NCBI RefSeq assembly: GCF_030270605.1
Contig: NZ_BSYJ01000006.1
Coordinates: 210,389 to 274,388 of the forward strand
Source: Biformimicrobium ophioploci
GTDB taxonomy: Bacteria; Pseudomonadota; Gammaproteobacteria; Pseudomonadales; Cellvibrionaceae
Direction: 5' to 3'
DNA: 64,000 bases
Position numbers and translations under genes: made by a program. The notes under the pieces are model-generated. The model was given only the letters and a program-made list of their open reading frames with translations, made no database searches and was not told where the DNA came from. Of this stretch, positions 28,332 to 37,634 are shown piece by piece (the first letter of the stretch is position 1; each line of letters opens with the position of its first letter).

Positions 28332-29909
28332 ATGCCCAGCTGCGCGCAAACGCTGGTTTCCCTGCTTGCCGATTACGGCGTCGACACGGTGTACGGCATC
28401 CCCGGCGTCCACACCATCGAACTCTATCGTGCCCTGCCCGACAGCAACCTGCGCCACATCACGCCCCGACACGAACAGGGCGCCACATTTATGGCCGATG
28501 GATACGCGCGGGCCACGGGCAAGCCGGGTGTATGCTTTCTGATCACGGGACCAGGTGTGACCAATGCCGCCACGGCAATGGCGCAGGCCTACTCCGATTC
28601 AATTTCTATGCTGGTCATTTCCGCGGTCAACCGTCGCGCGGATCTCGGCATGGGCGAGGGACGCCTGCACGAGTTACCACACCAGCAGGATGTAACCCGT
28701 GGTTTCTGCATCTGGCAGCATTCCATCACCGACCCCAACCAGCTGCCGGCAGCCATCCACCGCGCTTTCCAGTTGTTCGGCAGCGCGCGCCCCGGACCGG
28801 TACATATCGAAATCCCGATTGACCTTTTCCCGGCAGAGGTAACGGTCGATGCGGGCAGCGCCATGACTATCCACAAGCCCGGCATCGCCCCCGCTGCGCT
28901 GGAATCCGCCAGTGCCTGGCTGGCGGAGGCTAGCAATCCGGTCCTGCTACTGGGTGGCGGTGCCATGGACGCGGGGAAAGCCGCCACGGCGTTATGTGAA
29001 AAACTGGATATGCCTGTATTCCTGTCTCTCGCTGCCAAGGGCATTGTTGACGAGCGCCACCCCCTCTGCGGCGGCGCAAACCTGAGTTTCCCGCCTGTGC
29101 GCGAGCACATCGAAAAGGCCGACCTGGTCCTCGCGGTGGGTACGGAACTGGCCGAAACTGACCGCAACCTGGAGCGAGACAGCTACCGGTTCAGGGGCCG
29201 CGTCATTCGCATCGATATCGATCCCGCGCAATTATCCACCGGTGCTGCGGCAGATCTGCCAATCTGCGCAGACGCGCAACTGGCACTTTCCGCTCTGGCG
29301 TCAGCCGCAACGGGACGTCCGGCAAAGACAAATAGTGCCGGCACGGTGAAAAAGCTGCTGGCCGAGTGCCGGGCACACTGGTGGCCGGGGTCAGAGGAAC
29401 GCCTGCCGTGGGTAGAGGCTTTGCGCGAAGCGTTGCCTAAGGAAGCCATCGTCGTTACCGATTCCACCCAACTCGCGTACAACACCAACCACGCCCTACC
29501 CTTGTACGAGGCGCGTAGCCACCTGACCTGCACTACCGGTTACGGCACCCTGGGTTATGCCCTGCCAGCAGCGATTGGAGCCTGCCTGGGCAGCAATCGA
29601 CCGGTTTGCGCACTGATTGGCGATGGCGGCCTTATGTTTACCCTGCCTGAACTGGCGGCAGCAGTAGAGCAGTCGCTCAGCCTGCCAGTCATTGTTTGGA
29701 ACAACGCCGGCTACGGCGAAATTCGCGACTTCATGGATGCTGCCGAGGTCGAGCAGGAGGGCGTCAATATCGCGCCTCCGGATTTCGTCGCCACAGCCAA
29801 GGCATTCGGCGCCAATGGTATTGCGGTAGAATCGCCGGAACAGCTCGTCGATGCCGTAAGGGAAGCGCTCAGCGCGGGCCGCCCAACCCTGATCGACGTT
29901 CGAATTTAA
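28332..29909 (+). CDS. Thiamine-diphosphate decarboxylase, probably 5-guanidino-2-oxopentanoate type
   Basis: Acetolactate-synthase-like enzyme of 525 residues with the three canonical domains. The PYR domain contains YGIPGVHTIELYRAL and HEQGATFMADGYARATGKPGVC with the conserved Glu. The PP domain contains GDGGLMFTLPELAAAVEQ and NNAGYGEIRDFM (Mg/ThDP site). The IPGVHTxELYR signature resembles AruI, the 2-ketoarginine decarboxylase of the Pseudomonas arginine transaminase route. An aldehyde dehydrogenase gene follows after 24 bases, which fits oxidation of 4-guanidinobutyraldehyde. The matching aminotransferase (aruH) is not in the window. The pathway assignment is inferred; another 2-oxo acid is possible. 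Confidence 0.75.
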   Translation: MPSCAQTLVSLLADYGVDTVYGIPGVHTIELYRALPDSNLRHITPRHEQGATFMADGYARATGKPGVCFLITGPGVTNAATAMAQAYSDSISMLVISAVNRRADLGMGEGRLHELPHQQDVTRGFCIWQHSITDPNQLPAAIHRAFQLFGSARPGPVHIEIPIDLFPAEVTVDAGSAMTIHKPGIAPAALESASAWLAEASNPVLLLGGGAMDAGKAATALCEKLDMPVFLSLAAKGIVDERHPLCGGANLSFPPVREHIEKADLVLAVGTELAETDRNLERDSYRFRGRVIRIDIDPAQLSTGAAADLPICADAQLALSALASAATGRPAKTNSAGTVKKLLAECRAHWWPGSEERLPWVEALREALPKEAIVVTDSTQLAYNTNHALPLYEARSHLTCTTGYGTLGYALPAAIGACLGSNRPVCALIGDGGLMFTLPELAAAVEQSLSLPVIVWNNAGYGEIRDFMDAAEVEQEGVNIAPPDFVATAKAFGANGIAVESPEQLVDAVREALSAGRPTLIDVRI

Positions 29910-29933
29910 TAAAATTTTTAGTGAGTATGCCCA

Positions 29934-31352
29934 ATGAAGCACCTCGATAAACTCTACATCAATGGCGCCTGGGTTGAGCCGGGCTCCAGCGAAAAGCTCG
30001 CCGTCGTCAACCCGTTCACCGAAGAGGTGGTTGCGGAAGTCGCAAGCGGTACGGCCAGTGACGTGGACAAAGCTGTTGCCGCGGCAAAAGAGGCTTTCAG
30101 GAGCTGGCGCAACACATCCTCTGAGGAACGTGAGCGGCTGATCAATGCGATCGCCGACCGCATGGAGGCACGTGCCGACGACCTGACCCGGGCCATCTCC
30201 GATTCGATGGGCAGCCCCTATCACCTCGCCCGCGACATCCACGTGATGGGGCCGATCTACGGCATGCGCTCGTTTGCCGCGCGCGCAAAGCTCATGGATG
30301 AATCAGAAAAGGTCAACAACTCCCTGGTGGTCAAGGAGCCGGTCGGCGTCTGTGGCTTCATCACCCCCTGGAACTACCCGCTGCACCAGTTTGTCGGCAA
30401 GGTGGCGCCCGCACTGGCAGCCGGCTGCACCATGATCCAGAAGCCGTCCGAGCAGACCCCGCTGCAGGATTACATCATGGCGGAGATCATGCAGGAGGCC
30501 GGTGTTCCGGCGGGCGTGTTCAACCTGGTGCCGGGCACCGGCCCGGTGGTGGGCGCGGCGCTTTCGGCGCATCCGGACATCAGCATGGTTTCGTTCACCG
30601 GATCGACCCGTGCGGGCATCGAGATCGCCAAAGCTGCGGCTCCCACGGTCAAGCGCGTTACCCAGGAACTGGGCGGCAAGTCACCGCTGCTGATCGCGGA
30701 AAGCGCCAATCTGGAAGAAGCGGTCAAATACGGCTGCGACGATGTTTTCATCAACACCGGGCAAACCTGTACCGCCCTCACCCGTATGCTGGTGCCGGAG
30801 AGCCGCTACGAGGAGGCCGTAGCCCTGGCCAAGGCCAATGCCGAGGCAGTGGCAGTGGGCGGCGGCGACGATGCCTTCATGGGACCCATGTCCTCTGCGC
30901 GCCAGAAGCGCGTGGTACTCGACTACATCCAGAAGGGCATCGATGAGGGCGCCCGACTGGTCACCGGCGGCACTGATATGCCGGAGGGGCAGGCCCGCGG
31001 CTTCTACGTGCGCCCCACCGTCTTCGCCGATGTGAACAACGAGATGGCCATCGCCCGCGAGGAGATCTTCGGCCCAGTGATTTCCATGATCCCCTACAGG
31101 GACCTGGACGAAGCCCTGGCCATCGCCAACGACACCAGCTACGGCCTCTCCAGCGGCGTCTTTGCCGGCACCGACGAGGAGGCGCTGGCCATTGCCCGGC
31201 GCCTGGACGCCGGCCTGTGCTTTATGAATGGCGGCGACTTCAACTACGACGCGCCCTTTGGCGGCATGAAGCAGTCCGGTAACGGGCGCGAATTCGGCAG
31301 CCAGGGCCTGGAGGAGTTTACCGAGGTCAAGGCCATCCAGATGCCGTCCTGA
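29934..31352 (+). CDS. Aldehyde dehydrogenase family protein
   Basis: NAD(P)-dependent aldehyde dehydrogenase of 472 residues. Motifs: the cofactor/oxyanion segment ITPWNYPLHQFVGKVAPALAAG near 140-160, FTGSTRAGIEIAK near 220-235, catalytic Glu in TQELGGKSPLLI near 245, catalytic Cys in FINTGQTCTALTR near 280, and EEIFGPVISMIPY near 375. It probably oxidises the aldehyde made by the upstream decarboxylase (4-guanidinobutyraldehyde if that call is right). Same strand, 24-base gap, ribosome site GTGAGTATG region weak. Confidence 0.88.
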   Translation: MKHLDKLYINGAWVEPGSSEKLAVVNPFTEEVVAEVASGTASDVDKAVAAAKEAFRSWRNTSSEERERLINAIADRMEARADDLTRAISDSMGSPYHLARDIHVMGPIYGMRSFAARAKLMDESEKVNNSLVVKEPVGVCGFITPWNYPLHQFVGKVAPALAAGCTMIQKPSEQTPLQDYIMAEIMQEAGVPAGVFNLVPGTGPVVGAALSAHPDISMVSFTGSTRAGIEIAKAAAPTVKRVTQELGGKSPLLIAESANLEEAVKYGCDDVFINTGQTCTALTRMLVPESRYEEAVALAKANAEAVAVGGGDDAFMGPMSSARQKRVVLDYIQKGIDEGARLVTGGTDMPEGQARGFYVRPTVFADVNNEMAIAREEIFGPVISMIPYRDLDEALAIANDTSYGLSSGVFAGTDEEALAIARRLDAGLCFMNGGDFNYDAPFGGMKQSGNGREFGSQGLEEFTEVKAIQMPS

Positions 31353-31380
31353 CCCGACACAACCGCTTTACAAACTGATA

Positions 31381-31599
31381 CGGCGGGGCTATTGACGCCC
31401 TGCCGCATCATCGCTATGGTTGCCCCGTCATCAAGAGAGTGGCTGACGCCAACGCCAACCTGCCGACCTGAGGCAAGGTGGTTTCCCGAAGTTATGGGGA
31501 TGTGGTCTCGCAAGAGGCAATACATCAGGGAAGTTTCTCGGTTCCGAGAACAGCGATCGCGCTATCGCCGTCAGCCCTCCAGTATTTTTTGGAGGGAAC
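31381..31599 (+). promoter_or_regulatory. Structured leader before the gene at 31600
   Basis: Three inverted repeats lie in this leader: CGGCGGGGC/GCCCTGCCG (31381-31405, one G-U pair), TTCTCGG-TT-CCGAGAA (31535-31550) and CCCTCCA/TGGAGGG (31575-31596). The last one pairs the ribosome site GGAGGG of the following gene. No known riboswitch consensus is seen. Confidence 0.55.
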
Positions 31600-32055
31600 A
31601 TGACCAGCAACCAAAGCAGTATTTCTTTATCGTCCGGTAACGCATCGTTCGCGACCCCGGCCACTCAGGCCCGGATTCCAGAGAACGACGCGCCCTGGCC
31701 CGCACAGCCCGAGCGACTTGCCAACAATTTAATCGAAATCGAAATTACGCCCGCCAGCCCTTATCTGGGCGAGGCCCGTAATCGTTTGGCTGATCGGCTC
31801 GACAGGAACAACTGGCGTCAGCGCCTGTTATCGAGCGAGTACGAGGGGTTGCCGGTCTATGTGCAGCTCGCCCCGGCCCGGGTTGGCAAACGGCGTTACA
31901 CCGCCGTCAGCGCCTACCGCCAGGACGACCGCCAGATCCAGTGGCAACTGCTGTTTGGCACGCTGGACGAGGCGCTGGATTTCAGCGCCCGCTGCGCCTC
32001 GGAAGCGACGGTCTGCGCGCACCGCGCCTGTGAGCTGACCGAATTAAAAGAATGA
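31600..32055 (+). CDS. Hypothetical protein preceding kbl-tdh
   Basis: 151 residues, not recognised. The first 45 residues are Ser/Ala/Pro-rich and look disordered. The middle has EIEITPASPYLGEARNRLADRL and YVQLAPARVGKRRYTAVSAYR, and the end SARCASEATVCAHRACELTEL contains three Cys, which might bind metal. No signal peptide or membrane segment. GGAGGG lies six bases before ATG 31600 and is held in a hairpin. Kbl follows 66 bases downstream on the same strand, so a link to threonine catabolism is possible but unproven. Confidence 0.6.
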   Translation: MTSNQSSISLSSGNASFATPATQARIPENDAPWPAQPERLANNLIEIEITPASPYLGEARNRLADRLDRNNWRQRLLSSEYEGLPVYVQLAPARVGKRRYTAVSAYRQDDRQIQWQLLFGTLDEALDFSARCASEATVCAHRACELTELKE

Positions 32056-32121
32056 TTCACGGCAGTGCGGAAAGACCCGGCTGCTACCCTATGATTGTCG
32101 GAAATGGGGACCATAGATCCT

Positions 32122-33321
32122 ATGTCCAATACAAAGTCTTTCTACGACCGCCTCGAATCCACACTGCAGGAAATTGACGCCGACGGCCTCTACAAGCGCG
32201 AGCGCATTATTACCTCGCAGCAGGATGCGGAGATCCAGGTAAACAACGACCAGCGTGTGCTGAACTTCTGCGCCAACAACTATTTGGGTCTGGCCAATCA
32301 TCCCGAGCTGGTGAAAGCTGCCCAGGAAGGGCTCGACGAGCACGGCTTCGGCATGGCCTCGGTACGCTTTATCTGCGGCACCCAGGACATCCACAAGGCC
32401 CTGGAAGACCGGCTTTCCGAGTTCCTCGGCACCGAGGACAGTATCCTTTACACCTCCTGCTTCGACGCCAACGGCGGCCTGTTCGAAACCATCCTCGGAC
32501 CGGAAGATGCTGTGATCTCCGACGCGCTCAATCATGCTTCCATCATCGACGGTATCCGCCTGTGCAAAGCGAAGCGCTTCCGCTATGCCAATAACGATCT
32601 GGCCGACCTCGAGAAGCAACTGCAGGCAGCTGACGCTGCCGGCGCACGCACCAAGCTGATCGCAACTGACGGTGTTTTCTCCATGGACGGCGTCATTGCC
32701 GACCTCAAGGGGGTTTGTGACCTGGCCGACAAGTACGATGCATTGGTGATGATCGACGACTCCCATGCAGTCGGCTTTGTCGGCGAGCACGGTCGCGGCA
32801 CCCACGAATTCTGTGGCGTGATGGATCGCGTGGACATCATTACCGGCACCCTCGGCAAGGCCCTGGGCGGCGCGTCCGGCGGCTACACCTCCGGTAAAAA
32901 GCCGGTCATCGACCTGTTGCGACAGCGCTCGCGCCCTTACCTGTTCTCCAATTCCGTTGCCCCGGCGATTGTCACGGCATCGCTGAAGGTTCTGGATATG
33001 CTGGTAGAAGGTAGCGACCTGCGCGAAAAGCTGCGTGAGAACTCTGCCTACTTCCGTCAGCGCATGACCGAGGCCGGCTTTACCCTTGCCGGCGAGGACC
33101 ACGCGATCATCCCGGTGATGATCGGTGAAGCCGCCCTGGCGCAAAAAATGGCGGACCGCATGCTGGAGCTGGGCATTTATGTGGTTGGCTTCTTCTACCC
33201 GGTGGTACCCAACGGACAGGCCCGTATCCGTACACAGATGTCCGCGGCGCATACCCGCGAGCAACTGGACCAGTGCATTGATGCATTTATCAAGGTCGGC
33301 AAAGAGCTGGAAATTATCTAA
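32122..33321 (+). CDS. kbl: Glycine C-acetyltransferase (2-amino-3-ketobutyrate CoA ligase)
   Basis: PLP enzyme that splits 2-amino-3-oxobutyrate with CoA to glycine and acetyl-CoA, the second step of threonine breakdown. The protein has 399 residues (E. coli 398). Motifs: [18 protein letters not shown] near 40-60, [20 protein letters not shown] near 80-100, [16 protein letters not shown] near 215-230 and the PLP lysine in [15 protein letters not shown] near 245. ATG 32122 gives the family N-terminus; an in-frame TTG at 32095 is less likely. Three bases before tdh, so clearly one operon. Confidence 0.96.
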   Translation: MSNTKSFYDRLESTLQEIDADGLYKRERIITSQQDAEIQVNNDQRVLNFCANNYLGLANHPELVKAAQEGLDEHGFGMASVRFICGTQDIHKALEDRLSEFLGTEDSILYTSCFDANGGLFETILGPEDAVISDALNHASIIDGIRLCKAKRFRYANNDLADLEKQLQAADAAGARTKLIATDGVFSMDGVIADLKGVCDLADKYDALVMIDDSHAVGFVGEHGRGTHEFCGVMDRVDIITGTLGKALGGASGGYTSGKKPVIDLLRQRSRPYLFSNSVAPAIVTASLKVLDMLVEGSDLREKLRENSAYFRQRMTEAGFTLAGEDHAIIPVMIGEAALAQKMADRMLELGIYVVGFFYPVVPNGQARIRTQMSAAHTREQLDQCIDAFIKVGKELEII

Positions 33322-33324
33322 GTC

Positions 33325-34350
33325 ATGAAAGCACTTTCAAAACTGAAAGCAGAGCCTGGCATCTGGATGACGGACGTCGAACCGCCCAAGCCCGGCCACA
33401 ACGACCTGCTGATCAAGATCCGCAAGACCGCCATCTGCGGCACCGACATGCACATTTATCACTGGGACGAATGGTCGCAGAAGACCATCCCGGTACCGAT
33501 GGTGGTGGGTCACGAATATGTGGGTGAAGTGGTCGACATGGGCCAGGAAGTACGCGGCTTTGAAATCGGCGACCGTGTTTCCGGGGAAGGCCACATTACC
33601 TGTGGCCACTGCCGCAATTGCCGCGCCGGGCGACGCCACCTGTGCCGCAATACCTACGGCGTCGGGGTCAACCGGGAAGGCTCTTTTGCCGAGTACCTGG
33701 TTATACCGGCCTATAACGCCTTCAAGATCCCGGACGAAATCTCCGATGAGCTGGCGTCCATTTTCGATCCGTTCGGCAACGCCGTACACACCGCCCTCTC
33801 CTTCGACCTCGTAGGCGAGGATGTGCTGATCACCGGGGCCGGCCCTATCGGTATCATGGCGGCTGCCGTTGCGCGCCATGCCGGCGCTCGCCATGTCGTC
33901 ATCACCGATATTAACGATTACCGCCTGGAGCTCGCCCGCAAGATGGGTGCAACCCGCGCAGTGAACGTCAGCAAGGAAAAGCTCAGCGATGTCATGTCCG
34001 AGCTGGGTATGACAGAAGGCTTTGACGTGGGTCTGGAGATGTCCGGCGTGCCGGTGGCCTTCCGCGACATGATTGCCACCATGAACCATGGCGGCAAGAT
34101 CGCAATGCTGGGGATTCCCCCGGGGGAAATGGCCATCGACTGGAGCGAGGTCATTTTCAAAGGGCTGGTGATCAAGGGGATTTACGGGCGCGAAATGTTC
34201 GAGACCTGGTACAAGATGGCCAGCCTGATCCAGTCCGGCCTCGATCTGTCACCGATCATCACCCACCAGTTCCCGATCGATGACTTCCAGAAAGGCTTCG
34301 ATGCCATGGCTTCCGGTGAGTCCGGCAAGGTGATCCTGAGCTGGGATTGA
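33325..34350 (+). CDS. tdh: L-threonine 3-dehydrogenase
   Basis: Zinc- and NAD-dependent oxidation of threonine to 2-amino-3-oxobutyrate, the first step of the kbl/tdh pathway. The protein has 341 residues, the same length as E. coli Tdh. Catalytic zinc site: [16 protein letters not shown] with Cys38, and GHEYVGEV. Structural zinc Cys cluster: [15 protein letters not shown] near 93-107. The nucleotide fold has [14 protein letters not shown] near 170. Three bases after the kbl stop. A tandem decamer repeat and a terminator follow. Confidence 0.97.
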   Translation: MKALSKLKAEPGIWMTDVEPPKPGHNDLLIKIRKTAICGTDMHIYHWDEWSQKTIPVPMVVGHEYVGEVVDMGQEVRGFEIGDRVSGEGHITCGHCRNCRAGRRHLCRNTYGVGVNREGSFAEYLVIPAYNAFKIPDEISDELASIFDPFGNAVHTALSFDLVGEDVLITGAGPIGIMAAAVARHAGARHVVITDINDYRLELARKMGATRAVNVSKEKLSDVMSELGMTEGFDVGLEMSGVPVAFRDMIATMNHGGKIAMLGIPPGEMAIDWSEVIFKGLVIKGIYGREMFETWYKMASLIQSGLDLSPIITHQFPIDDFQKGFDAMASGESGKVILSWD

Positions 34351-34360
34351 TGTCCGCGCT

Positions 34361-34410
34361 AACCCGCACCAACCCGCACCAACCCGCACCAACCCGCACC
34401 AATCCGCAAC
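34361..34410. repeat. Tandem decanucleotide repeat
   Basis: Four exact copies of AACCCGCACC in a row (34361-34400) and a fifth degenerate copy AATCCGCAAC, between the tdh stop and its terminator. Unit length 10 keeps the repeats on one face of the helix. Confidence 0.9.
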
Positions 34411-34412
34411 AA

Positions 34413-34440
34413 GAGGCTGCCGCTCAGGCAGCCTTTTTTA
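34413..34440 (+). terminator. Terminator of kbl-tdh
   Basis: GGCTGCC, loop GCTCA, GGCAGCC, then TTTTTTA. The hairpin overlaps the last codons of the convergent antiporter gene. Confidence 0.9.
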
Positions 34441-35632
34441 TCAGTAGCCCCGTACTGGTCCCCTGCACCAGCACACTGAACAGCACCACACCAAACACCA
34501 TCGACTGCACCGTATACCAGTAAGGCAGGTCGACCGGCAGTGACAGCACCAGCGCGATCGCAATCACCCCGCGCAGCCCGCCCCAGATCATGACCCACTT
34601 CCAGCCGAGCGGCACCGGGCGGCCAACCAGGTTACTCGCAGGCGTCAGGGCGAAGATCGCCACAGTCCTTGCCAGTAACGTCGCCGCGATCGCAATCAGC
34701 ATGGCCAGCCAGTGGGTCTCGAACATGCCGAAGGTGATGGCCAGCCCCATGATCACGAACACCAGCGCCTCGAACAGCAACCCGAGCCATTCCCAGGTCA
34801 CGGAGGTATGTTTGAGGAATGCCTGGCGGTGCTCGTGCAGACAGACACGCGCGATAATTGCGCACACCATGACCGACATGATGCCGGATACCCCGGCCAG
34901 GTGTTCCGCCAGGTAGAAGCTGCCGATGGCGCCCATCACCAGGGCAATCTGCGATGCTGCAGGATTGCGCAGCAGCAGTACCACGATCGCCACCAGCAGG
35001 CCGCAGATGGCGCCGACCGCGATGCCGCCCAGAAAGATGACGGCGAAATAAAGGGATACCGCACCGAGGCCAGCACCATCGCCGCTCGTCGCCACCCCCA
35101 GAACCACCGTGAACAATACGATCGCAGCGGCATCGTTGAATATGCTCTCACCTTCCATCAGCGCAACGAGGTTCTCATCTGCCCCGTCTTGCCGCAGTTT
35201 GGACACCACCGACATCGGGTCAGTGGCCGCCAGGATGACGCCGGTCAGCAGCGCCGCATGCCACGGGAAACCGCTTGGGTGGGCGATACCGAAATAGGTC
35301 AGCAGCGCCACCAGCAACCAGCAGATCACAACCCCGACAGTTGCCAGCAACAGGACAGGCATCAGCCAGCGCCTCATGATCCTCGGGTCAATCAGCCATG
35401 CGGAGCGGAAAATCAGTATTGGCAGGATCAGGAAGAAAACCAGCTCGCGGATATTGTCATATCGCAGGCCGGTATCGAATTCGAACACGGGAAGCAGCAG
35501 CCCGGCCAAAATGCCGGCAATCAGGCAACCGAGGGTATTGTCGCCACGAAAAAAACGCGCGATCCACATCCCGGTCAGGGCAACCAACGCCAGGAACAGG
35601 CCCTGCCCAACCAGAGTCACCACGGCATACAT
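34424..35632 (-). CDS. Cation:proton antiporter, NhaP (CPA1) type
   Basis: Inner-membrane Na+ or K+/H+ exchanger, 402 residues with about 12 hydrophobic segments. The ion-site motifs TDPMSVVSKL (about 150-160) and GESIFNDAAAIVLF (about 175-188) are those of NhaP/NHE-type CPA1 antiporters (the ND motif). GLRGVIAIAL near 360 matches the conserved Arg region. No cytoplasmic regulatory domain remains. ATG 35632 overlaps the stop of the upstream glutamate-synthase-like gene by one base (TGATG), so the two are coupled. Confidence 0.88.
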   Translation of the reverse strand: MYAVVTLVGQGLFLALVALTGMWIARFFRGDNTLGCLIAGILAGLLLPVFEFDTGLRYDNIRELVFFLILPILIFRSAWLIDPRIMRRWLMPVLLLATVGVVICWLLVALLTYFGIAHPSGFPWHAALLTGVILAATDPMSVVSKLRQDGADENLVALMEGESIFNDAAAIVLFTVVLGVATSGDGAGLGAVSLYFAVIFLGGIAVGAICGLLVAIVVLLLRNPAASQIALVMGAIGSFYLAEHLAGVSGIMSVMVCAIIARVCLHEHRQAFLKHTSVTWEWLGLLFEALVFVIMGLAITFGMFETHWLAMLIAIAATLLARTVAIFALTPASNLVGRPVPLGWKWVMIWGGLRGVIAIALVLSLPVDLPYWYTVQSMVFGVVLFSVLVQGTSTGLLIKKAA

Positions 35633-37191
35633 CAGCCCGGCTCCCCACCCCTTCTGTCTGAGGCAATCAACCACTCGGGCGACGTCTGTACCGGAGGGAA
35701 AGTCTCATTCATTGGCCTGGGTACCCCCTGCTCGTCGATCATTTCCACATGATGGCGGCGCAACTCACGCGGCTCCCGGGCACCACAGGAGTGCGCGATG
35801 ATGCCAACTTCGTGCGCCATATTGTGAGCATAGTTAAAGACCCGCTCCGCCTTGCTGACCGGGTCGAGCCCCTGCTGCAGGTCCGGGTCGTGGGTGGTGA
35901 TGCCCGTGGGACAGGTATTCTTGTTGCACTGCAGGGCCTGGATGCAACCCAGCGCGAACATGAAACCGCGCGCGGATACCACAGCATCCGCTCCCATCGC
36001 CAACGCCCAGGCAACGCCTGACGGCGTAACCAGCTTGCCGCTGGAAATAACCCGGATCCGGTCCTGCAGGTTATATTCCGCCAGCAGGTCTGCCACCAGC
36101 GGCAGGCTGCGCACCAGCGGCAGGCCCATATAGTCCATCAGGCTCTGTGGTGCAGCGCCGGTGCCGCCGTCGGCGCCATCGAGGGTAATGAAATCCGGTG
36201 CAGACGCGATGCCACGCCGATGCACCTCCTGAAACAGGTCCCGCAACCAGTCGCTGGTGCCAATCACACATTTGAACCCGACCGGCTTGCCGGTGACCTC
36301 GCGCACATGGGCAACCATATCCAGCAGGTCTGCGACTGAACGAATTTCCGGGTGCCCGTTGGGGCTTATTGAATCCATGCCTTCCGGGATACCGCGGGTC
36401 TCGGCAATTTCCGCGGTTACCTTGATACCCGGCAGGATACCGCCCTTGCCGGGCTTCGCCCCCTGGGACAATTTGATCTCGAACATACGCACCTGCGGGT
36501 GCGCTGCAATTTCGCCCAGTCGCGTGTCCGACAGGTGCCCCTCACTGTCCCGCACCCCGTATTTGGCGGTACCGAGCTGGAACACGATGTCACAGCCCGA
36601 AGCCAGGTGATGCTTGGACAAACCACCCTCACCGGTGTTTACCCACACGCCTGCGCGCTTGGCACCGTCCACCAGCGCCTTGATAGCGGGTACGGAGATC
36701 GCGCCATAGCTCATGCCGGAAACATTGAAGATCGAGCTGGTTGTATAGGGTTCGCGTACATAGTGGCCGCCGAAAACGATCTCGCGCGGCGGCACAGCGT
36801 CCTTTTCCAGCGTGGGAAACGGGTGGTTGAGAAAAACAATATCGCCGGGCTGGTTCAGTGGCCGGGTGGAGCCGAATGCAAGGGTGGAATCGATATTCTT
36901 GGCGGAGCGATAAACCCACGCCCGCTGTGCCCGGTTGAATGGCAGCTCCTCGCGGTCCAGCGCAAAGAAATATTGCCGGAAGAATTCCCCCAGATGCTCA
37001 AACTTGTAACGGAAGCGACCGATGACGGGATAGTTGCGACGTATCGCCTGCTTTGTCTGGGTAATGTCCGACAGGTACAGGTAAAGGAGATAAAGGCACA
37101 GCAACACAAGCCCGAAAAGAAACACCAGGGCCAGTATCTCCCCTACACCCACCGCGAGATTGTGCAGTGCTCCAACTCGTTCCATATCCAT
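35632..37191 (-). CDS. FMN-binding glutamate synthase-like protein, membrane-anchored
   Basis: 519 residues. One transmembrane segment near residues 14-40 (LALVFLFGLVLLCLYLLYLYL) precedes a glutamate-synthase FMN-barrel domain. Family features: SGMSYGAISVPAIKAL, NTGEGGLSKHH, IKLSQGAKPGKGGILPG, DGADGGTGAAPQS and the iron-sulfur ligands CIQALQCNKNTC (Cys-x5-Cys-x4-Cys). There is no glutamine amidotransferase domain, so it is not a complete GOGAT. Stand-alone proteins of this type have unknown substrates. Coupled by TGATG to the antiporter. Confidence 0.85.
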   Translation of the reverse strand: MDMERVGALHNLAVGVGEILALVFLFGLVLLCLYLLYLYLSDITQTKQAIRRNYPVIGRFRYKFEHLGEFFRQYFFALDREELPFNRAQRAWVYRSAKNIDSTLAFGSTRPLNQPGDIVFLNHPFPTLEKDAVPPREIVFGGHYVREPYTTSSIFNVSGMSYGAISVPAIKALVDGAKRAGVWVNTGEGGLSKHHLASGCDIVFQLGTAKYGVRDSEGHLSDTRLGEIAAHPQVRMFEIKLSQGAKPGKGGILPGIKVTAEIAETRGIPEGMDSISPNGHPEIRSVADLLDMVAHVREVTGKPVGFKCVIGTSDWLRDLFQEVHRRGIASAPDFITLDGADGGTGAAPQSLMDYMGLPLVRSLPLVADLLAEYNLQDRIRVISSGKLVTPSGVAWALAMGADAVVSARGFMFALGCIQALQCNKNTCPTGITTHDPDLQQGLDPVSKAERVFNYAHNMAHEVGIIAHSCGAREPRELRRHHVEMIDEQGVPRPMNETFPPVQTSPEWLIASDRRGGEPG

Positions 37192-37285
37192 TGGTTTTCC
37201 GCTTTTCCTGATAAGCCGGCCCGGGCATTACTGGCCGGGGTATTTACGCTAGAATCGACGAAATCATTATCTGCCGGTACCCGAT

Positions 37286-37573
37286 TTGAGCAAAATCTGG
37301 CATCTCTATCTAGTCCGGACCAGCAAGGGCCACCTCTATACCGGTATCACCACCGATGTAGCGCGCCGCTTCAGCGAGCATTGCGACGGCGTACGCGGTG
37401 CCAAAGCCCTGCGCGGCCGCGGGCCACTGCAGCTGGCCTTTTCCATCGAAGTCGGTTCGCGCACGGACGCGCAGCGACTCGAGATCGCAATCAAACGCTG
37501 GCCCAAGGCGCGCAAGGAACAGTTGGTGGCGGGAAACCTGGCACTGGAACTCCCCGCCGTCACCGAAAAATAA
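37286..37573 (+). CDS. GIY-YIG nuclease family protein (YhbQ-like)
   Basis: Small predicted endonuclease of 95 residues. It has the family pattern with LYLVRTSKGHLYTGITTDVARRFSEH: the first tyrosine is LYLV rather than GIY exactly, with the second strand LYTG and the conserved Arg. The acidic catalytic Glu is probably in RLEIAIKRWPK. Members may act in DNA repair, but the biological role is not established. The start is a TTG at 37286; no ATG is near. Divergent from the glutamate-synthase-like gene. Confidence 0.8.
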   Translation: MSKIWHLYLVRTSKGHLYTGITTDVARRFSEHCDGVRGAKALRGRGPLQLAFSIEVGSRTDAQRLEIAIKRWPKARKEQLVAGNLALELPAVTEK

Positions 37574-37634
37574 TCAGCCGTGGCGCTCTGTGTTAACCTA
37601 GCAGCCGGCGCTGAAACCAACAAGCAAAAGCGGA

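Noticed and set aside
32089..33264. Open frame opposite kbl on the minus strand
   Set aside because: Mirror of the kbl coding sequence; kbl is unmistakable and no family matches the antisense translation.
34361..34410. CRISPR array
   Set aside because: The repeats are only 10 bases, directly abutting with no spacers, and there are no cas genes.
34712..35752. Gln/His-rich plus-strand frame opposite the antiporter gene
   Set aside because: Composition is an artefact of reading hydrophobic codons in reverse.
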